From assembly GCA_012845835.1 (NCBI GenBank), contig JABAKD010000022.1:10806718-10870717 (forward strand): a DNA stretch of 64,000 bases. Direction: 5' to 3'. The DNA comes from Undaria pinnatifida (Eukaryota > Sar > Phaeophyceae > Laminariales > Alariaceae). The translations under genes and the position numbers were made by a program. Positions 34,401 through 45,979 of this stretch are shown here, piece after piece. The notes below the pieces were generated by a model. The model was not told the DNA's origin. It saw only the letters and a list, made by a program, of their open reading frames with translations, and did no database searches. Each line of letters begins with the position of its first letter. Positions within the stretch are counted from its first letter, which is position 1.

Positions 34401-37400
34401 TATCGTACCCGTGCCATACTCGAATGGCATCCTCCCGTACCATGCCATGCCGGACCGTGCCACACTGTACCGTGCCATACTGTACCATGCCACACCATTC
34501 CATTCCGTATCATATAATACCATCCCGTCCCAAATTGCACCGTGCCACGCCATTGCATATCGTACCGTACGTGCCATAAAATACCGTACTTAGGCCGAAG
34601 CATACAATGCCCTTCCCGAAACAAAACAAAACATGCTCACCAAGAACGAGGTTGCACAAACGGCTCAGGGAGCTCTTCTCTTCCGAAGGTTTTCCACGCA
34701 AAGATGAGGCGTTGCTTGCCACGTGGCACAAGTTAACCACGCCGCAGACCCTCCGGAAGGACGGGATGTGAGGGTACGACCGCACCAGGCTCTGAAAATC
34801 TGCCTTTTGTGTTTGCACATTCGACGTTTTGATTGGCGCGAGGGGAGGGGAGATGTTAATTTGTACAGTGGGAGAGATAATTTTATAGGGAAAGATAGCC
34901 TGTTGCGCGTTCGTGTTTGTTCAAGGGGGGTGGGGGGGTATTGTAATGGAGTGCCCTCCGTAGAAGGATAGTTTTATAGATTCGACGTGAAACCATGTAA
35001 TGGTTGAGGTGAAACCATGTGACATTAGATGTCACATTCACGTCAAGGCCATCATAGATGGGCGATAATGTAGGTGACGATGATGGGACAAGCAGGACGC
35101 CCCACATCTCACTACCTTCTCTACCTGCTCTACCAGCTCTACCTGCCATACTTGCTCTGCCCTGCACTACCGTGTGCCAAGGGCCTGTGTTGTCTGTCTT
35201 TTAGAGTCCAACGAAGAGGAAATAATGTATAAGCTTTCGAGTCTATCCAGCGAGCCATGAGGAGAGACCAAACAAGGGCACCGGAACCCATGAGGAGCAC
35301 GCTTCCCAACACCGACCAACCACGCATCCCCCACTCGGAGTACCACCACAATTGGCGTCGTCGGCAGGACTCCGTCCTTGTTTGCGTATAGCTTTGGCTA
35401 GGTGACCTCACCACATATTTCTTCCCGTTTTCATGGTACTGTACCCAGATAGCTTTCAAGGGTACTCCACTGTTGCCCCCCGGTTAAGCTTTCCGGCGTA
35501 TCACACACGCCTCCAGTACCACCATTTTGGTGTTGTCTGTGCCACTGTTTAGGTGTTGTATTTCACTGCGGTGTTGCATTTCACTGCGTTTTCGCGATTT
35601 CTTTTGGTAGCTTCGGTTTCCCGTTCTACAGTTCGACCAAGGGCCTTTTGCTAGCCTCCTAGGTCCCACATTACGGCCCCTGTTCTTCCGTTACACCTCA
35701 GCGTACTGGTTCTTTATAGTTTTGCCTTTCGACCATTGGTCCCACGTCAGCCTTCTAGGTCCAACCTTGCGGACCCTGACATTAGTTTAGGCAGTGTTCT
35801 TCGTTCTCTCTCGTTTCAGGCTCTTTCTCTCCTGCCTTTCGACCAATGACCCGACGCTTGCGTACTTCTTCGAGTCTTGGTTGTTTCTCTTTCACCGTTC
35901 AACCGATGGCCCCACGTCAGCTGTCCATGTCCAACGTAGCGGACTCTAATGTTCTGTTAGGCAGTGTTCCTTGATTTCTCTCTTGTCTTCTGACTTGGTT
36001 TCCGCGTCTATACCTTCTTCTTTGGCCCCCTCCGCATCCTTGCGCTCAGTGGCCACGCCCTTCGTGTTTTCGTAGGCCGATTGCCACTGGTATACCGTAG
36101 GTACATACCCTTTCTCGAGCTCTCACGGTTGTGAGCTCCATCATAGGGTTGTATATCTTGCAATGAGGCGTTTAAGCCTCATTATTACGAGGTGTGGGGG
36201 AATCTATAGCCTCATTTTCGATTGTTTCGAATAGCCGCATCTTCGATCCCCTGTCCAATGCTGGATGTTTTGTTGGCATCCTTTGATTGGCAGGAGATCT
36301 GCATCTACGACTATTCAGGGTGGCCTAGTGTAATGGAGTGCCCTCCGTAGAAGGATAGTTTTATAGATTCGACGTGAAACCATGTAATGGTTGAGGTGAA
36401 ACCATGTGACATTAGATGTCACATTCACGTCAAGGCCATCATAGATGGGCGATAATGTAGGTGACGATGATGGGACAAGCAGGACGCCCCACATCTCACT
36501 ACCTGCTCTACCTGCTCTACCAGCTCTACCTGCCATACTTGCTCTGCCCTGCACTACCGTGTGCCAAGGGCCTGTGTTGTCTGTCTGTTAGAGTCCAATG
36601 AAGAGGAAATAATGTACAAGCTTTCGAGTCTATCCAGCGAGCCATGAGGATAGACCAAACAAGGGCACCGGAACCCATGAGGAGCACGCTTCCCAACACC
36701 GACCAACCACGCATCCCCCACTCGGAGTACCACCACAGTATGGTAAGGAGGGCGTTGTGCGGGACCACCTTCTGGTAGGAATACCAGGTATTAACACAGG
36801 CAAAAGCTATCATAACCAAAACTCAAAAGAAAGAAAAAAAAACGGCGGCACCTCCAGTCTCGCCGCTCCGCCTGTTACCAATCACCAGAAATATAATTGC
36901 TAACATTTTCATATTTCAGTACATACCAATATCAACATAGTATCCCGCTGTTTGGTACCCTACATTTTGTAGAGGTATGGTACTTATGGTGCTTGTTGGT
37001 CCATCAGGTGTCGTGTTGCTTTTGAGCATAGAGAACACCCCAGCGTGTGTTTTCACGCCTCTCGCTCCATCGAAACCCGCCCAGTCGCTGCTATCCCCCC
37101 CAAAAAAAACACCTCCGCCAAATTTAGATCGAAATCACCTTGGGACCCAGGCCGACCTTCACCACGCCAGGCGAACCCAGCACCCCCCCCAGCGCCTCTT
37201 CTAATGACGCTTCCATTTTGGTGAGGCCCGGGAATGGTCGCTCTGCCTCCCTGGTTGCGACCGATGGGGATTCCATGCTTGGGTCTCCGTTTACGACCGC
37301 TCCCTTAGGCCGACAAACGTGCAGCATGTCGACAATGTAGGTGCGGTTCCCCGCCGCCAGCTGCATCAAGCACACTTTTGGTCGTTGTGGTTGTTGTTGT

Positions 37401-40400
37401 TTGGTTGATTAGGCACGTCGAGCGGGAGGGAGAGGGGGAGGGGGCGGGGAAGGAGGAGGGGCGGTCGAGAACTAGCTGAAGATCGATGGCACTGCTTGAC
37501 TCTCTCCCTACGACAGAAAGGAAAACACTCGAGCGCCCACACGTGGAAGCCAACCAAAAACCAAAGGAAACGCATACACACACAAATCTCAGGTACGAAT
37601 CAAAAGAAAAAAGAAGCGCACACAGCCAAAATTACAAAATTACCTGGGTGTCAAACCAAAAAAGCACAGAAATCACATACACACAAAAAAAACGACAACA
37701 AAAAACAAGTACAAACAAGAGAAGAAAACATGGGCTACCAACAATACAAAGTTACCTGGGTTTTCAGGTCTTCCAGCGACTCTGCCGGGCCTCCACTCGC
37801 AATCGACTGCTAGAGCCGGCAGCATGTCCGGTTTCGGCTTTCTCCCGGCCCCACTCGTGGCTGGTGGGTTGAGCAGAGTCTGCTTCGTGCGCATGAACAA
37901 GCGCATTAACATGTTCGTGAGACAGAGGTCAGGCATCTGTTTGCGGGAAAAACATCAACGCCTTAATCCCTCTAGAGCTATACCCACGTTTTGGGGGACA
38001 AGCTACGCACTTGGAAGCAGTTTGAGATATTCTTGGCCGCTCAACTAGGGCAAACGAGCCTCAACGAGCCCGAGTTCGACAAGCATCTTCAAAATGACCC
38101 TTATGCCTGCCTTAAGGCGTTTTTGATACAAGAGTTAGAGATGCAGGGTGAGTGACATACACCTACCGATCACTCCCAGCCTCAAACTGCCCCAAAAAGT
38201 GCCCCAAAAGCCACCCACCGACCTATCTCTCGCAAAAACTTTCCCTTTTCGCTCAGCATACCCCGGTTGAAACCCAAAACGCCTAACTTACCTCTGCCCC
38301 CACCTCCAACCCCATTCCTACCCCTACCCCTGCCCCCCTCCAAACCGCCTCAAACCCAACCTCAAAACCCACCGACCCAACCACCCACCCACCGACCCAC
38401 CTCTTGTAAAAACTTCCCCATTTCTTTCAGCCGTCTCGACGAGTCCACGTACGTCACCGCCTCTTTGTCGAGGTCCATCTTCAGATAATCCCCTCCACCC
38501 GTCCACTCGTCCCCTTTCCCGACTAGCTCGGGGTCCACAAGCGGGGCATCTTCCAACATCCTCAGCGAGCAGCACACCAGGTCGTACGTGTCGGCGTTGC
38601 TCGGCGCGGCCCCGCCGCCGCCGTCGCTAGCTGTATCAATGGTGCCAGCGACGGCGCCGGCTGCAGTGGCCGCGTTTTTGACGATGCCGCCTGCGGCGGT
38701 GCCGCTTGAGAAGCGGGCGCGAGTGTCCGGCGTTGGCCTTCCAGTGACATATAGTAGCTGTGGGGGGGGGGGGGTGGGGGGAGGAGGGGGAGGAGGGGGG
38801 AGAGGAGAGAGGGGGATATCATTTACATTTACATTCTTAGTTGTAGCTATTGTTATAAAATAGAGTTGCACTTGAAAGTTGGAGTTAGAGTTACAGATAC
38901 GGATATATTAGATATACATATACCCGGTAGTGGAAATAACTACAAGTGGGCGTTGTGCCTGCCCAACCAGCCACGCACCTACCCCCCCACCCACCTGTCC
39001 TCGCTTGACCCCTCTCATGGCAACACGAGCATCCATCTCTCCCATCCTATCGACGAGCGTCTTGCCCATGATCAGTTGCACCTGTGGTAGATGGCGGAAT
39101 CGAAAGACGGAGACACAAACATCAACAACAACGGTTGCGAGGCTCACACCACTAGAAAAGACAGAACTTGAGCTACCGACGTAAAATCAGCTAGGTAACT
39201 AACTGAACGGATCTACTATTAATTTCAACCCTCCGCTAACAAAAAAATCATTTTCCGTAAAAAAAAACATAACAGAGGTACAACACCAGCCGTCGCCGTA
39301 CAGCCCTTGAGATATGCTTTGGTTTTATACGGCGTAATCAGCCGTTTTTCCCAAAACACCGCAGACAAGCTCTTGGCAGCCCGTCCGCAACTCGCCCACT
39401 TCCCTTCCATACAATGCGAAGCACCACAAGCGCGCCAAATAATCACTCAGAAAAATACTAATTCAGTGAATATGTCAGCCAAAAAACCACGTAGTACAGT
39501 CTGTAAAGCAAAACAGCCCGTCAGCGCATCTCTTGCCCTCCACGCACCTGTACCGGACGGGGGGGATGGCCTCCAGCCGTCTCCGGGCTCATCCACGCCT
39601 TCCGAACAAGGCACGTCTGATCGGGGGACGTTGCCTTCTCCGTGGGGGGAACCTTCGTTTTGCGTCATAAAACAAAGAAGAGGCATGACCAAAAGCAAAA
39701 TGAAAGGCGTCACAGGCTGAGCAACGCGGCATTGCTCGCTAGCCAACCTCGGAGGCGAGGAGCGAAAACCACAGCCGTGGTCGCGCCGGAGTCAGTTGTC
39801 TCATGCAGCAGGTGATTGGTCAAAGCAGCCACCAGAGGGTGCCGCGCATAACCCAGAATTATCAGGCAGCAGAAAAACGCGCGAACTCCGGCGCTTCTGC
39901 AGCGTCGGCAGCGCATTGTGTGGAGTACGGTGCGGGGCTGTACTGATACCGCAGAAATCGTACGACGAATTCCAGCTCGTCCACCAAACTCAACGCAACC
40001 CACGCAAACACAACACAACACAACGAAAAACGCCATAACACGACAAAGCACAGCACAACACAACACAACACAACACAATACAGCACAACACCGCGCAAGA
40101 ACCCTCGTCCACCGCTCCCCACCCCCCCCCCACTCTCTCACCAGATCGACAAAGTGAAGCAGCCGCGTAAGCGACCGCTTACCAGCCACCACCGCCACCA
40201 AGTGGACATCTCCACCAATCGCATCCACCGTCGGAGTACCCGCGGTACGCGTCAGCTTCCGACCATACGCGCCCGGCGTTTTCGCCGCGCTCGAGCGCCC
40301 TTCCACCTCATCCGACTGAACCTCTGCAACCGCCCCCACCGTACGTGTGTGACCTGCTGCAGTGGCCGCAACCACCGGCGGCGCCGCCACCTCGGCTGCC

Positions 40401-43400
40401 ACCGTCGCCGTGCCCTCCCCTACTCTCCCCCCGGGAGGTGCCTCCCTATCGTCGCCGTCTCTTAGGGCGCGTTCCTCCTCCCGTGATCTGGGGTCCGTGA
40501 TTCTCCTAGAAAGGCGATACCGCCCGCTGCTTTCGTCTATTTGGACTGCTTGCGCTTGTGCTGGCGGGGAATTTTGGCGCCGGTTTTGGCTTGTGTTGGA
40601 CCCTTTTGTAGGAAATGTTTGGCCCGTCGCCACCGCCGCCGCTGCTACGCCTAAACCTTCTGCTGACCGCGCGGAGACCTCAGCCGCGGTCACGTCGAGA
40701 TTGTCGTTGTGCTCTATTAATGTAAGCGTGCCAGCGTCCGCATTAGCAGCAGCATTAGCAGCAGCGGCAGAAGCAGCAATACCAGTTTCCTTACTCCCCT
40801 CTGTGCGATCTCGGACGCTAGCACCGCTGCCATTCCCACCGAGCACGCGGCCTGTCCCAGCACTAACACCTGTGATGCCTTCACCGAGGGAGGATAAAGC
40901 CTCCGACGACACCACTGCCCCCTGCTCGTTTCCTTTCCTATCCCCGCCCCCAGCTCCATCCCCATCCCTATCCCTATCCCAACCCCTACCCTCACTCCCC
41001 TCGCTAAAGCTAACGCCGACGCCATGGCTGGCGATATCGCTCTCGACACATTCTCCATCGTCTCTTAAAACAGAGAGCGCTGAAAGCGCCGCCGAAACCG
41101 TACGCATGGCGGCGGAAACCACCCGAAGCCTGGCCTCCGCTTGCTCTGTTTCCGCATCTCCCCCCGCCTTTGCCAGGCGTGTCGGCGGCACCGCCGCCCG
41201 AACTGCCCCCACGCCCAGGCTTCTGTTGCCGGCACCAGCGTGTATGTCGACTCCGGCGGTTGGCAAGGAGGTCAACGCCCCCTCCGATGTTTGTCTGTCG
41301 TCGTTGAGGTGATCTCCCGCGCTAGGCGCATCGCTGGTTTCGGGGAGGTCGAAACCGCTCGTAGCCGCATTAGCAGCAGTAGCAGAATCGTCAATATCGG
41401 AAGTAGACGCAGACGCAGCAGAAGCAGAGCTCGTAGCGGTAGTAGAGGAGGAAGCAGGCGCCACAGAAGCTGAAGCACCAGAAGCAGGAGTAGCCGCAGC
41501 AGCAGCAGGAGCAACAGAAGCACAAGGAGCAGCAACGGCGGTGGAGGAATAGTCCCAGCTTAGCGTGGGCGCCAGCGCGCCAGCGCCGTTGGTGCTTAAC
41601 CCTTCCCTGCCCGAACCGTTCTCGGCCTTTCTCGGCCTGGCCAGGGGGATAATGGAGGCGCCCGTGGCCTTGAGGAGGTCCGTCAACGCGAGACGCGAGT
41701 CGAACCCGCTGAGAGGCACGCGAAAAAAAGCCCGGAGCAATAGGGGGGAGGCGAAGGGGGTGTATTCCTTTGTTGCTTGCCTTATTAATTTGGCCGATGA
41801 CCGTGCATCCCTTTCGAGACGGAGCACCATTCCTACTCCTAAAAGAAGCAAATCCGACATTAGGGCCCTGATTACGTTTCTTCCATATCGTACATGAATT
41901 GTTTGGCTTATCTTATCCCCTTCCTGGTTCGCCGTCTGTGGCGGGGGGTAAGAAAAAGAGAGAGATTTTCCCTTAGTGCCGTTTCCTTGCGTATTGATAC
42001 TGGGCGCAACATATAATTTTGTATCCGTTTTCTTTTTCATTAGGACGCTCTTTTTTAGCCTTTTGTGTGACCACGGGCCAGATTTCAGGAAAAGCAGCTA
42101 GCATAAGAACATCATCAACACCAGGGTGAGGTGTGATCGGGGTGCGGGGCGAGAGAAATAGAGTTGGTCTTGTGTGTAGGCATGTTTTTGCGTGCCACTC
42201 TGGCGTCCGGTAGCCATGGCTCTCAGTAAACCTCGACCGTTTTGCATGCAGCGCCGAGATACCGGGCCTAGTCGAAAGCGCACGCAAAGATCATCGAACT
42301 GGGAAGTTTTCTTTGCAACCATTGCCGGAAAGACAAGAAATCTCTCTCTCTCGCCAACCCATCACGCATCTCTTTGAGCTCCGAACAGGGGCATTTTATT
42401 AGGAAGCAGGTCTGTTTCCGACCCTCAACCCGCGCAAAACCCACTCACCGACATCCGGCGCCCCCGACTATCGTGGAGTACTTAAGCAGCTCCGCATCCA
42501 CGAGGGTCGGCAGTGGTTTGCGGTGCCCTAGAGGGGGGATAGTGCCCACGGGGAAACCAGTCAGTTCTTCCACAAAAGGCGCCCCGGCCAGGGTGACCTG
42601 ACCACGCGCGCGGAGAGGTAAAATATCGGAAAAGAGCGACAGCGTCAGGCGGGACGACGGAAGAGAAACCCTTTTAAGCGTCATACATACACTTGCAAAC
42701 TTCATCCTACCCTAAATCGAAGTAATCTGTCTAAAACAAACTTGCGTGCAATTACAAAGCGGTTATACTATACTAGGGCAACCATTAATTTTACTAGAGG
42801 CAAAAATAAAAGATTCCACACTATTTCCAAGTAGTTTGTCCCAAAAAACATGTATGCAGTTCCAAAGGGCCAATTAACCCTTTCACCACTGCCAAACATA
42901 ACCTGCTCTATTTCGAAGTATTTTGTCCTCAAAAAGTAGGGCACGATTATGAATGGTTCAAGACTACCGGTATCATACTAGGTATTGCATGTTTAGTGCG
43001 GGGGGGGGGGGGGGACGTTTCCACGCTTTCAGGAGCTTAGGCGCGCCGACAGCGAAGTTACGTTTTAGTCGATCAATGTTTTCAACTTTCAGAACCGGTG
43101 AAGGAACGCGACGTTCTTGCGTTTCCGATAACATTCCTTCAGCCCTTTACTACTGCTGAAGCTAGTCGACGCACTGCTGTTCAAATGGTTTGTTCGTGAA
43201 ACGTGAGAGCAATTGGTATAGGGTAGCGCTCCCTTGAAGCCTCCTTGAAACCTCCGGCGGCAGGCGACGGTGACACACAAAGGTGGCATGCAATTGGACC
43301 ATGAGGGCATCGTGCCGAAACCACAGGCCCGGATGCGGCAAGGTCCGGGTCAGCGCAAGACTTCGACAAAACATCTCCTGCAGCGGCTATGTACTTCCTC

Positions 43401-44572
43401 GGCCGTCGCCCAAGCCCCTTACTCTGCTGTACATCTTGTTGTACCGCCCTCCTTTCACTCGCTCCCTCCCTCCCTCGACCCCGGCCTCTCTCCCTCCGTT
43501 TCTCCCACTCTGCCTCCCACTCTCTCTCCCACTCCCCCCCCCCCAAAAAAAAAGCCCCAGACATTCCTTCCCTCGCTCTCTTCCGCATTTACCCAACCCT
43601 GTGGTGCGCAGTGGGACCAAGACTTCGTTCGAGCATTTATGACGTACTGTACGAGTGGATGCATAACTCACCTGGCGGCTTGGCAGTCTGAAGTGTCGAG
43701 CCATAATGCCTCGGTCTGCCACCAAACCTTCGCGCATCACGGCAGCGAACGGTTCCCCCTTTGCCTGTTAGCGCAAGTGAGGGGCCAGCCAAGCAAGCAA
43801 GTTAGCAAGCAAGCGAGCAGGCAGGCAGGCAAGCAAGCGGCCGAGGAAGCAAGCCAACAGGCAACCAGGAAACCAGGCAACCAGGCAACCAGGCAAGCAA
43901 GCAACTAGGCAATCAAGCAGGAAAGCAAGCAAGCCGACAGGCAAGCAAGCAAGCAAAAACACGCACGGCGAAGGCGTCATGTCAAGGACGCGTGCTACAA
44001 TAGAGGTGTGCACCCCTTTTTTTTTGAGGTTCCAGAATTTGGGAGCTTATGACCTCTCCCAAGAACTGATTCTGGAGAAAAGCTAAAGCTGCCACCGGAT
44101 AAAAAAATCCCATGGCCTAAGTACGCAACAAGAATATGCAAAAAAGTGGTCTATTTCCGACGAGTTTGGGGTAAGGAGCCCCGTCATTCAGAAAAAAAAA
44201 AGCCAAAAAAAGCTACCTCTATCGTAGCATGCGTCCAAGGTACGAAGCCCCGGGCTTCGATCGTCCGCGTGTCTGGTGTTATCGCGGTTGAAGCATTTAA
44301 TACCATTGTGCCACGCTGCGACTCTCACAGCCAAAGTGCCAAGATATAATTTTGTGACCGGTGGCGGTGCTCGAAACGACACACGCTCGCGGCTCTTTTC
44401 CCGCATCATCCCAACACGTTACGCGCTGGTGCTGTCATACGACAGATAATACTTTACCTGGAATATGATGGTTTTGACGAAAACAACAGCTCCTGCTGCT
44501 GTCGTTGGTGCGGAGGCGTTTTGGGCGTAATCGGACACCGTAGGCACAATCTCCGCCGACTCGATGCCGTGC
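27623..44572 (-). CDS. YbaK-type editing domain plus DEDDy 3'-5' exonuclease protein (5' end not found)
   Basis: Exons in transcript order are 44572-44458, 42711-42449, 41708-40142, 39081-38995, 38757-38401, 37879-37756, 37374-37139, 34803-34641, 33717-33590, 31170-30923, 30637-30524, 29263-29111 and 28475-27623. All GT-AG phases agree. YbaK part: HGIESAEIV, the lysine motif VKTIIFQ, VEELTGFPVGTIPPLGH, IVGGAGC and LTDLLKATGASIIPLAR. An Ala/Ser/Thr-rich linker of about 470 residues follows, then HLVAVVAGKRSL, LIMGKTLVDRMG and LLYVTGRP. Exonuclease part: VTYVDSSRRL, Exo I VDCEW, CLMQLAAGNRTYIVDML, VVKVGLG, an ADFQSLV Exo II candidate, LDKSEQCSDW and Exo III YAALDA (the DEDDy Tyr). YbaK proteins deacylate mis-charged tRNA; DEDDy nucleases trim RNA or DNA 3' ends. 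The last four exons are less certain and might be a separate gene. The first exon lies beyond 44572. Confidence 0.72.
29326..29625. repeat. Degenerate minisatellite, period about 54 bp
   Basis: Units carry ACCAAAAAAAGGGGAA followed by a GCGTGAGCAACACAC(A)CACA block. A related, more diverged array covers 30190-30480. Between them lie duplicated GGTCTCCGGAGATCGA...AAGTACATATTTT blocks (29713-29786 and 30004-30076) and a MITE. All are in an intron of the YbaK-exonuclease gene. Confidence 0.65.
29788..29970. mobile_element. MITE-like element, 183 bp
   Basis: The ends are inverted: CAGTGGGTACCCGATTTAAG at the left and, reading inward from the right, CAGCGGGTACCCCGATTTAAG. The interior is rich in AAGAGCG/GCTCTTA palindromes. 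No target duplication is clear. The CAGT-like start suggests a Tc1/mariner-derived MITE, but that is inference. Confidence 0.65.
30190..30480. repeat. Diverged minisatellite related to 29326-29625
   Basis: Repeated GGGAA(A/C)GA(C/T)A-(N)-CGTGAGCGCA-(N)-GAGGC blocks with ACACACGAAAC spacers. The sequence is intronic and has no coding potential. Confidence 0.5.
32382..32569. mobile_element. MITE-like element, diverged relative of 29788-29970
   Basis: The left end CACTGGGGTACCAGATTTAA and the right end CTCTTGAACCGGGTACAC form an imperfect inverted repeat resembling the 183 bp element. The interior has the same GCTCTTA/TAAGAGC palindromes. Length is 188 bp. Confidence 0.5.
32706..32931 (+). repeat. 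Dispersed repeat, copy 3 of 3
   Basis: Third copy of the family at 22891-23132, more diverged, in an intron of the YbaK-exonuclease gene. Confidence 0.6.
33178..33340. repeat. CAC/CAT/CAG triplet-rich low complexity
   Basis: Interrupted CCACCACCAC and ATCACCATCACC runs. The sequence is intronic. Confidence 0.8.
33985..34625. repeat. Degenerate CCGTA/GTACC pentamer array, about 640 bp
   Basis: Imperfect repeats of ACCGTACCGT, CCATACCATA, CCGTGCC and CCACACCAT fill the intron just downstream of exonuclease exon 34803-34641. All six frames give repetitive peptides (for example RTVPCRTVP or YGMVWHGTV), so the long frames here are artefacts. Confidence 0.85.
34942..35350. repeat. Left LTR
   Basis: 409 bp with TG...CA ends. 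A CTACCTGCTCTACCAGCTCT-type short repeat and an ACATTAGATGTCAC palindrome lie inside. Confidence 0.88.
36329..36737. repeat. Right LTR
   Basis: 409 bp, same ends as the left LTR, with five substitutions and no indel by eye. Confidence 0.88.
37976..38147 (+). other. Orphan exon-like coding segment on the opposite strand of an intron
   Basis: After a CCCTCTAG acceptor, one plus-strand frame stays open and reads THVLGDKLRTWKQFEIF, LAAQLGQTSLNEPEFDKH, then NDPYACLKAFLIQELEMQ, and meets a consensus GTGAGT donor. The composition and helical pattern are protein-like, while the minus-strand frames here are broken by stops. The segment sits in the intron between YbaK-exonuclease exons 38757-38401 and 37879-37756. 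The start (TTTGGGGGACAAGC) recurs near 62131, so it may be an exon of a decayed mobile gene. Family unknown. Confidence 0.35.
43785..43975. repeat. AAGC/AGGC/AACC tetranucleotide-type array
   Basis: Interspersed AAGCAAGC, AGGCAGGC and AACCAGGC units. The sequence is intronic. Confidence 0.8.
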
Positions 44573-45979
44573 CTGAGTAACCCCCGGGGCGACGGGATTT
44601 CAGAGGGGGGGGATTGAATAAAGAGGATGACTACGAAACGTATGCATTACTGCTGTTATAGACTAGTCTACACTACCAGCCCTCTCACACGAGTTTCACA
44701 AGAAAATCAGCCCGAGATTTCGGGGAATATAAGAAACCCGGGAGGGGCTATACCAAATTCAGTGTGGAACACATCGTCTCTTAAACAATAAATCCAGGCT
44801 GAGCCAGTAGCCCGGTTTCTTATGAGAGGGCCGGTGCTGTACAGCATCGGCCACAGGGAGCAGCTTAAGCTGCTGGTCTCGTCATGTATCCCGACGAATA
44901 CACCACTACTCGTGCAGTGGCGCGCCTACACACTCGTATGAATAGACAAGGGATAACCCCACCCACCGCGCACCACACGTCTTATTTGTTTAATTCGCTT
45001 TAATTGGGTTAATCTTTAACCCCACGCAACGTGATCTGATGCCATAATACGAGTCGTCGGCAGTGGAATTGCTTTTCTGTCTAGATTGGTGCAGTCAGTA
45101 CGTCCATGTTCGTCTATACATGTGATGACCTCTGGTACGTTGGATCTTGCGCATGTTTCAAGCTGCGTTGGGGAAATTTGGAATTAGATAAATTGAAAGT
45201 CCCTCGAGCGAACAATCTGCCCTGTTGGCGTATATCTTTGTGCGAATTGTGCAATTGCTTACGCGCAGTCGTTGCCCGCCCATCCAGTGGCAGCCTTGTC
45301 ATGCTGCCATAGCTTGTGCTTGGTCCACCCTCCCTCTACGTTCTGCTGTACCAGCATCGGCTTCAGGCTTTCTGACGCGACATCGTGTTCAACTTGACCT
45401 ATAACCGCCTGATTCCCGAGACAGCAGTGCAATTGCGTAGTGAGCACACACACACCAGAAGGGTGCAACCCACCTCGCGAAGTACTCAAGCAGAGTATTT
45501 CCCCCGTTCTCCACCGATGCATCCGCTCTTCTCGCCTGTTCGTGCCCAGCCGTCTCACTATCAGGGTTGGTGCTTGTTCGTGATGCGTCGAGATCGCGTA
45601 CGTGGTTGCATCGGGACGGTCTGCCAGCAGCAGCGGTACCTCGCCATGTTCCTCCTCCGCAAGCAATCTTGCTGGCGATCGGAGAGCCAATCAGCTGAAA
45701 AGGTGAGCCCTGGGCCGCCAGAGCGAACGGTATGACCCATCTGAGGCCTGGCCCGCGAGCCATGCACGCCCAAGACACAACACTCTGCGTCACAGAGGGG
45801 AAAGCGAGGAGAAGCTTCCGATGGGGTTTTACAAGATAAAGAAGCGTTTCTAGAAGGGCAACAACCATGTTTCGATTACGGTCGTCACGCGTCACGCGCC
45901 GCACACCCACCGCCGTCACTCGGCAGATCATCCGTGTGTGACCCCGCATCCACGTGTACACGATCGCTTTCCAGCAAGC
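44573..45979. promoter_or_regulatory. Divergent intergenic region between the YbaK-exonuclease gene and the MFS gene
   Basis: The minus-strand gene must begin here (its first exon was not found) and the plus-strand transporter starts at 45980, so both promoters lie in about 1.4 kb. The 237-codon minus-strand frame at 45389-46102 runs antisense through the transporter start and has no recognised family. I saw no clear TATA box or initiator that I would defend. Confidence 0.4.

Larger units (their letters stand above)
34938..36741. mobile_element. Non-coding LTR retrotransposon (TRIM/small LARD type) in an intron
   Basis: Two direct repeats of exactly 409 bp (34942-35350 and 36329-36737) each start TGTAATGG and end ACCACCACA, the TG...CA ends of LTRs. 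The 4 bp GTAT occurs on both outer sides (34938-34941 and 36738-36741) as the target duplication. I count five substitutions between the LTRs, about 98.8 % identity, so insertion is fairly recent. The 978 bp interior has no gag or pol reading frame. It begins ATTGGCGTCGTCGGCAGGA, similar in layout to the segment next to a primer-binding site. The element lies in the 2.3 kb intron between exonuclease exons 37374-37139 and 34803-34641. Strand is not assigned. Confidence 0.88.

Noticed and set aside
33981-34624. Frames of 150-200 codons on both strands
   Set aside because: They are generated by the degenerate CCGTA array; the repetitive peptides have no domain.
34883-35167. 94-codon minus-strand frame, with a near-identical frame at 36315-36554
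   Set aside because: It is duplicated only because it lies in the two LTRs; there is no gag-like feature.
40362-41312. 316-codon plus-strand frame
   Set aside because: It is the mirror of the Ala/Ser/Thr-rich linker exon of the minus-strand gene. The minus frame continues into recognisable domains on both sides; this one does not.
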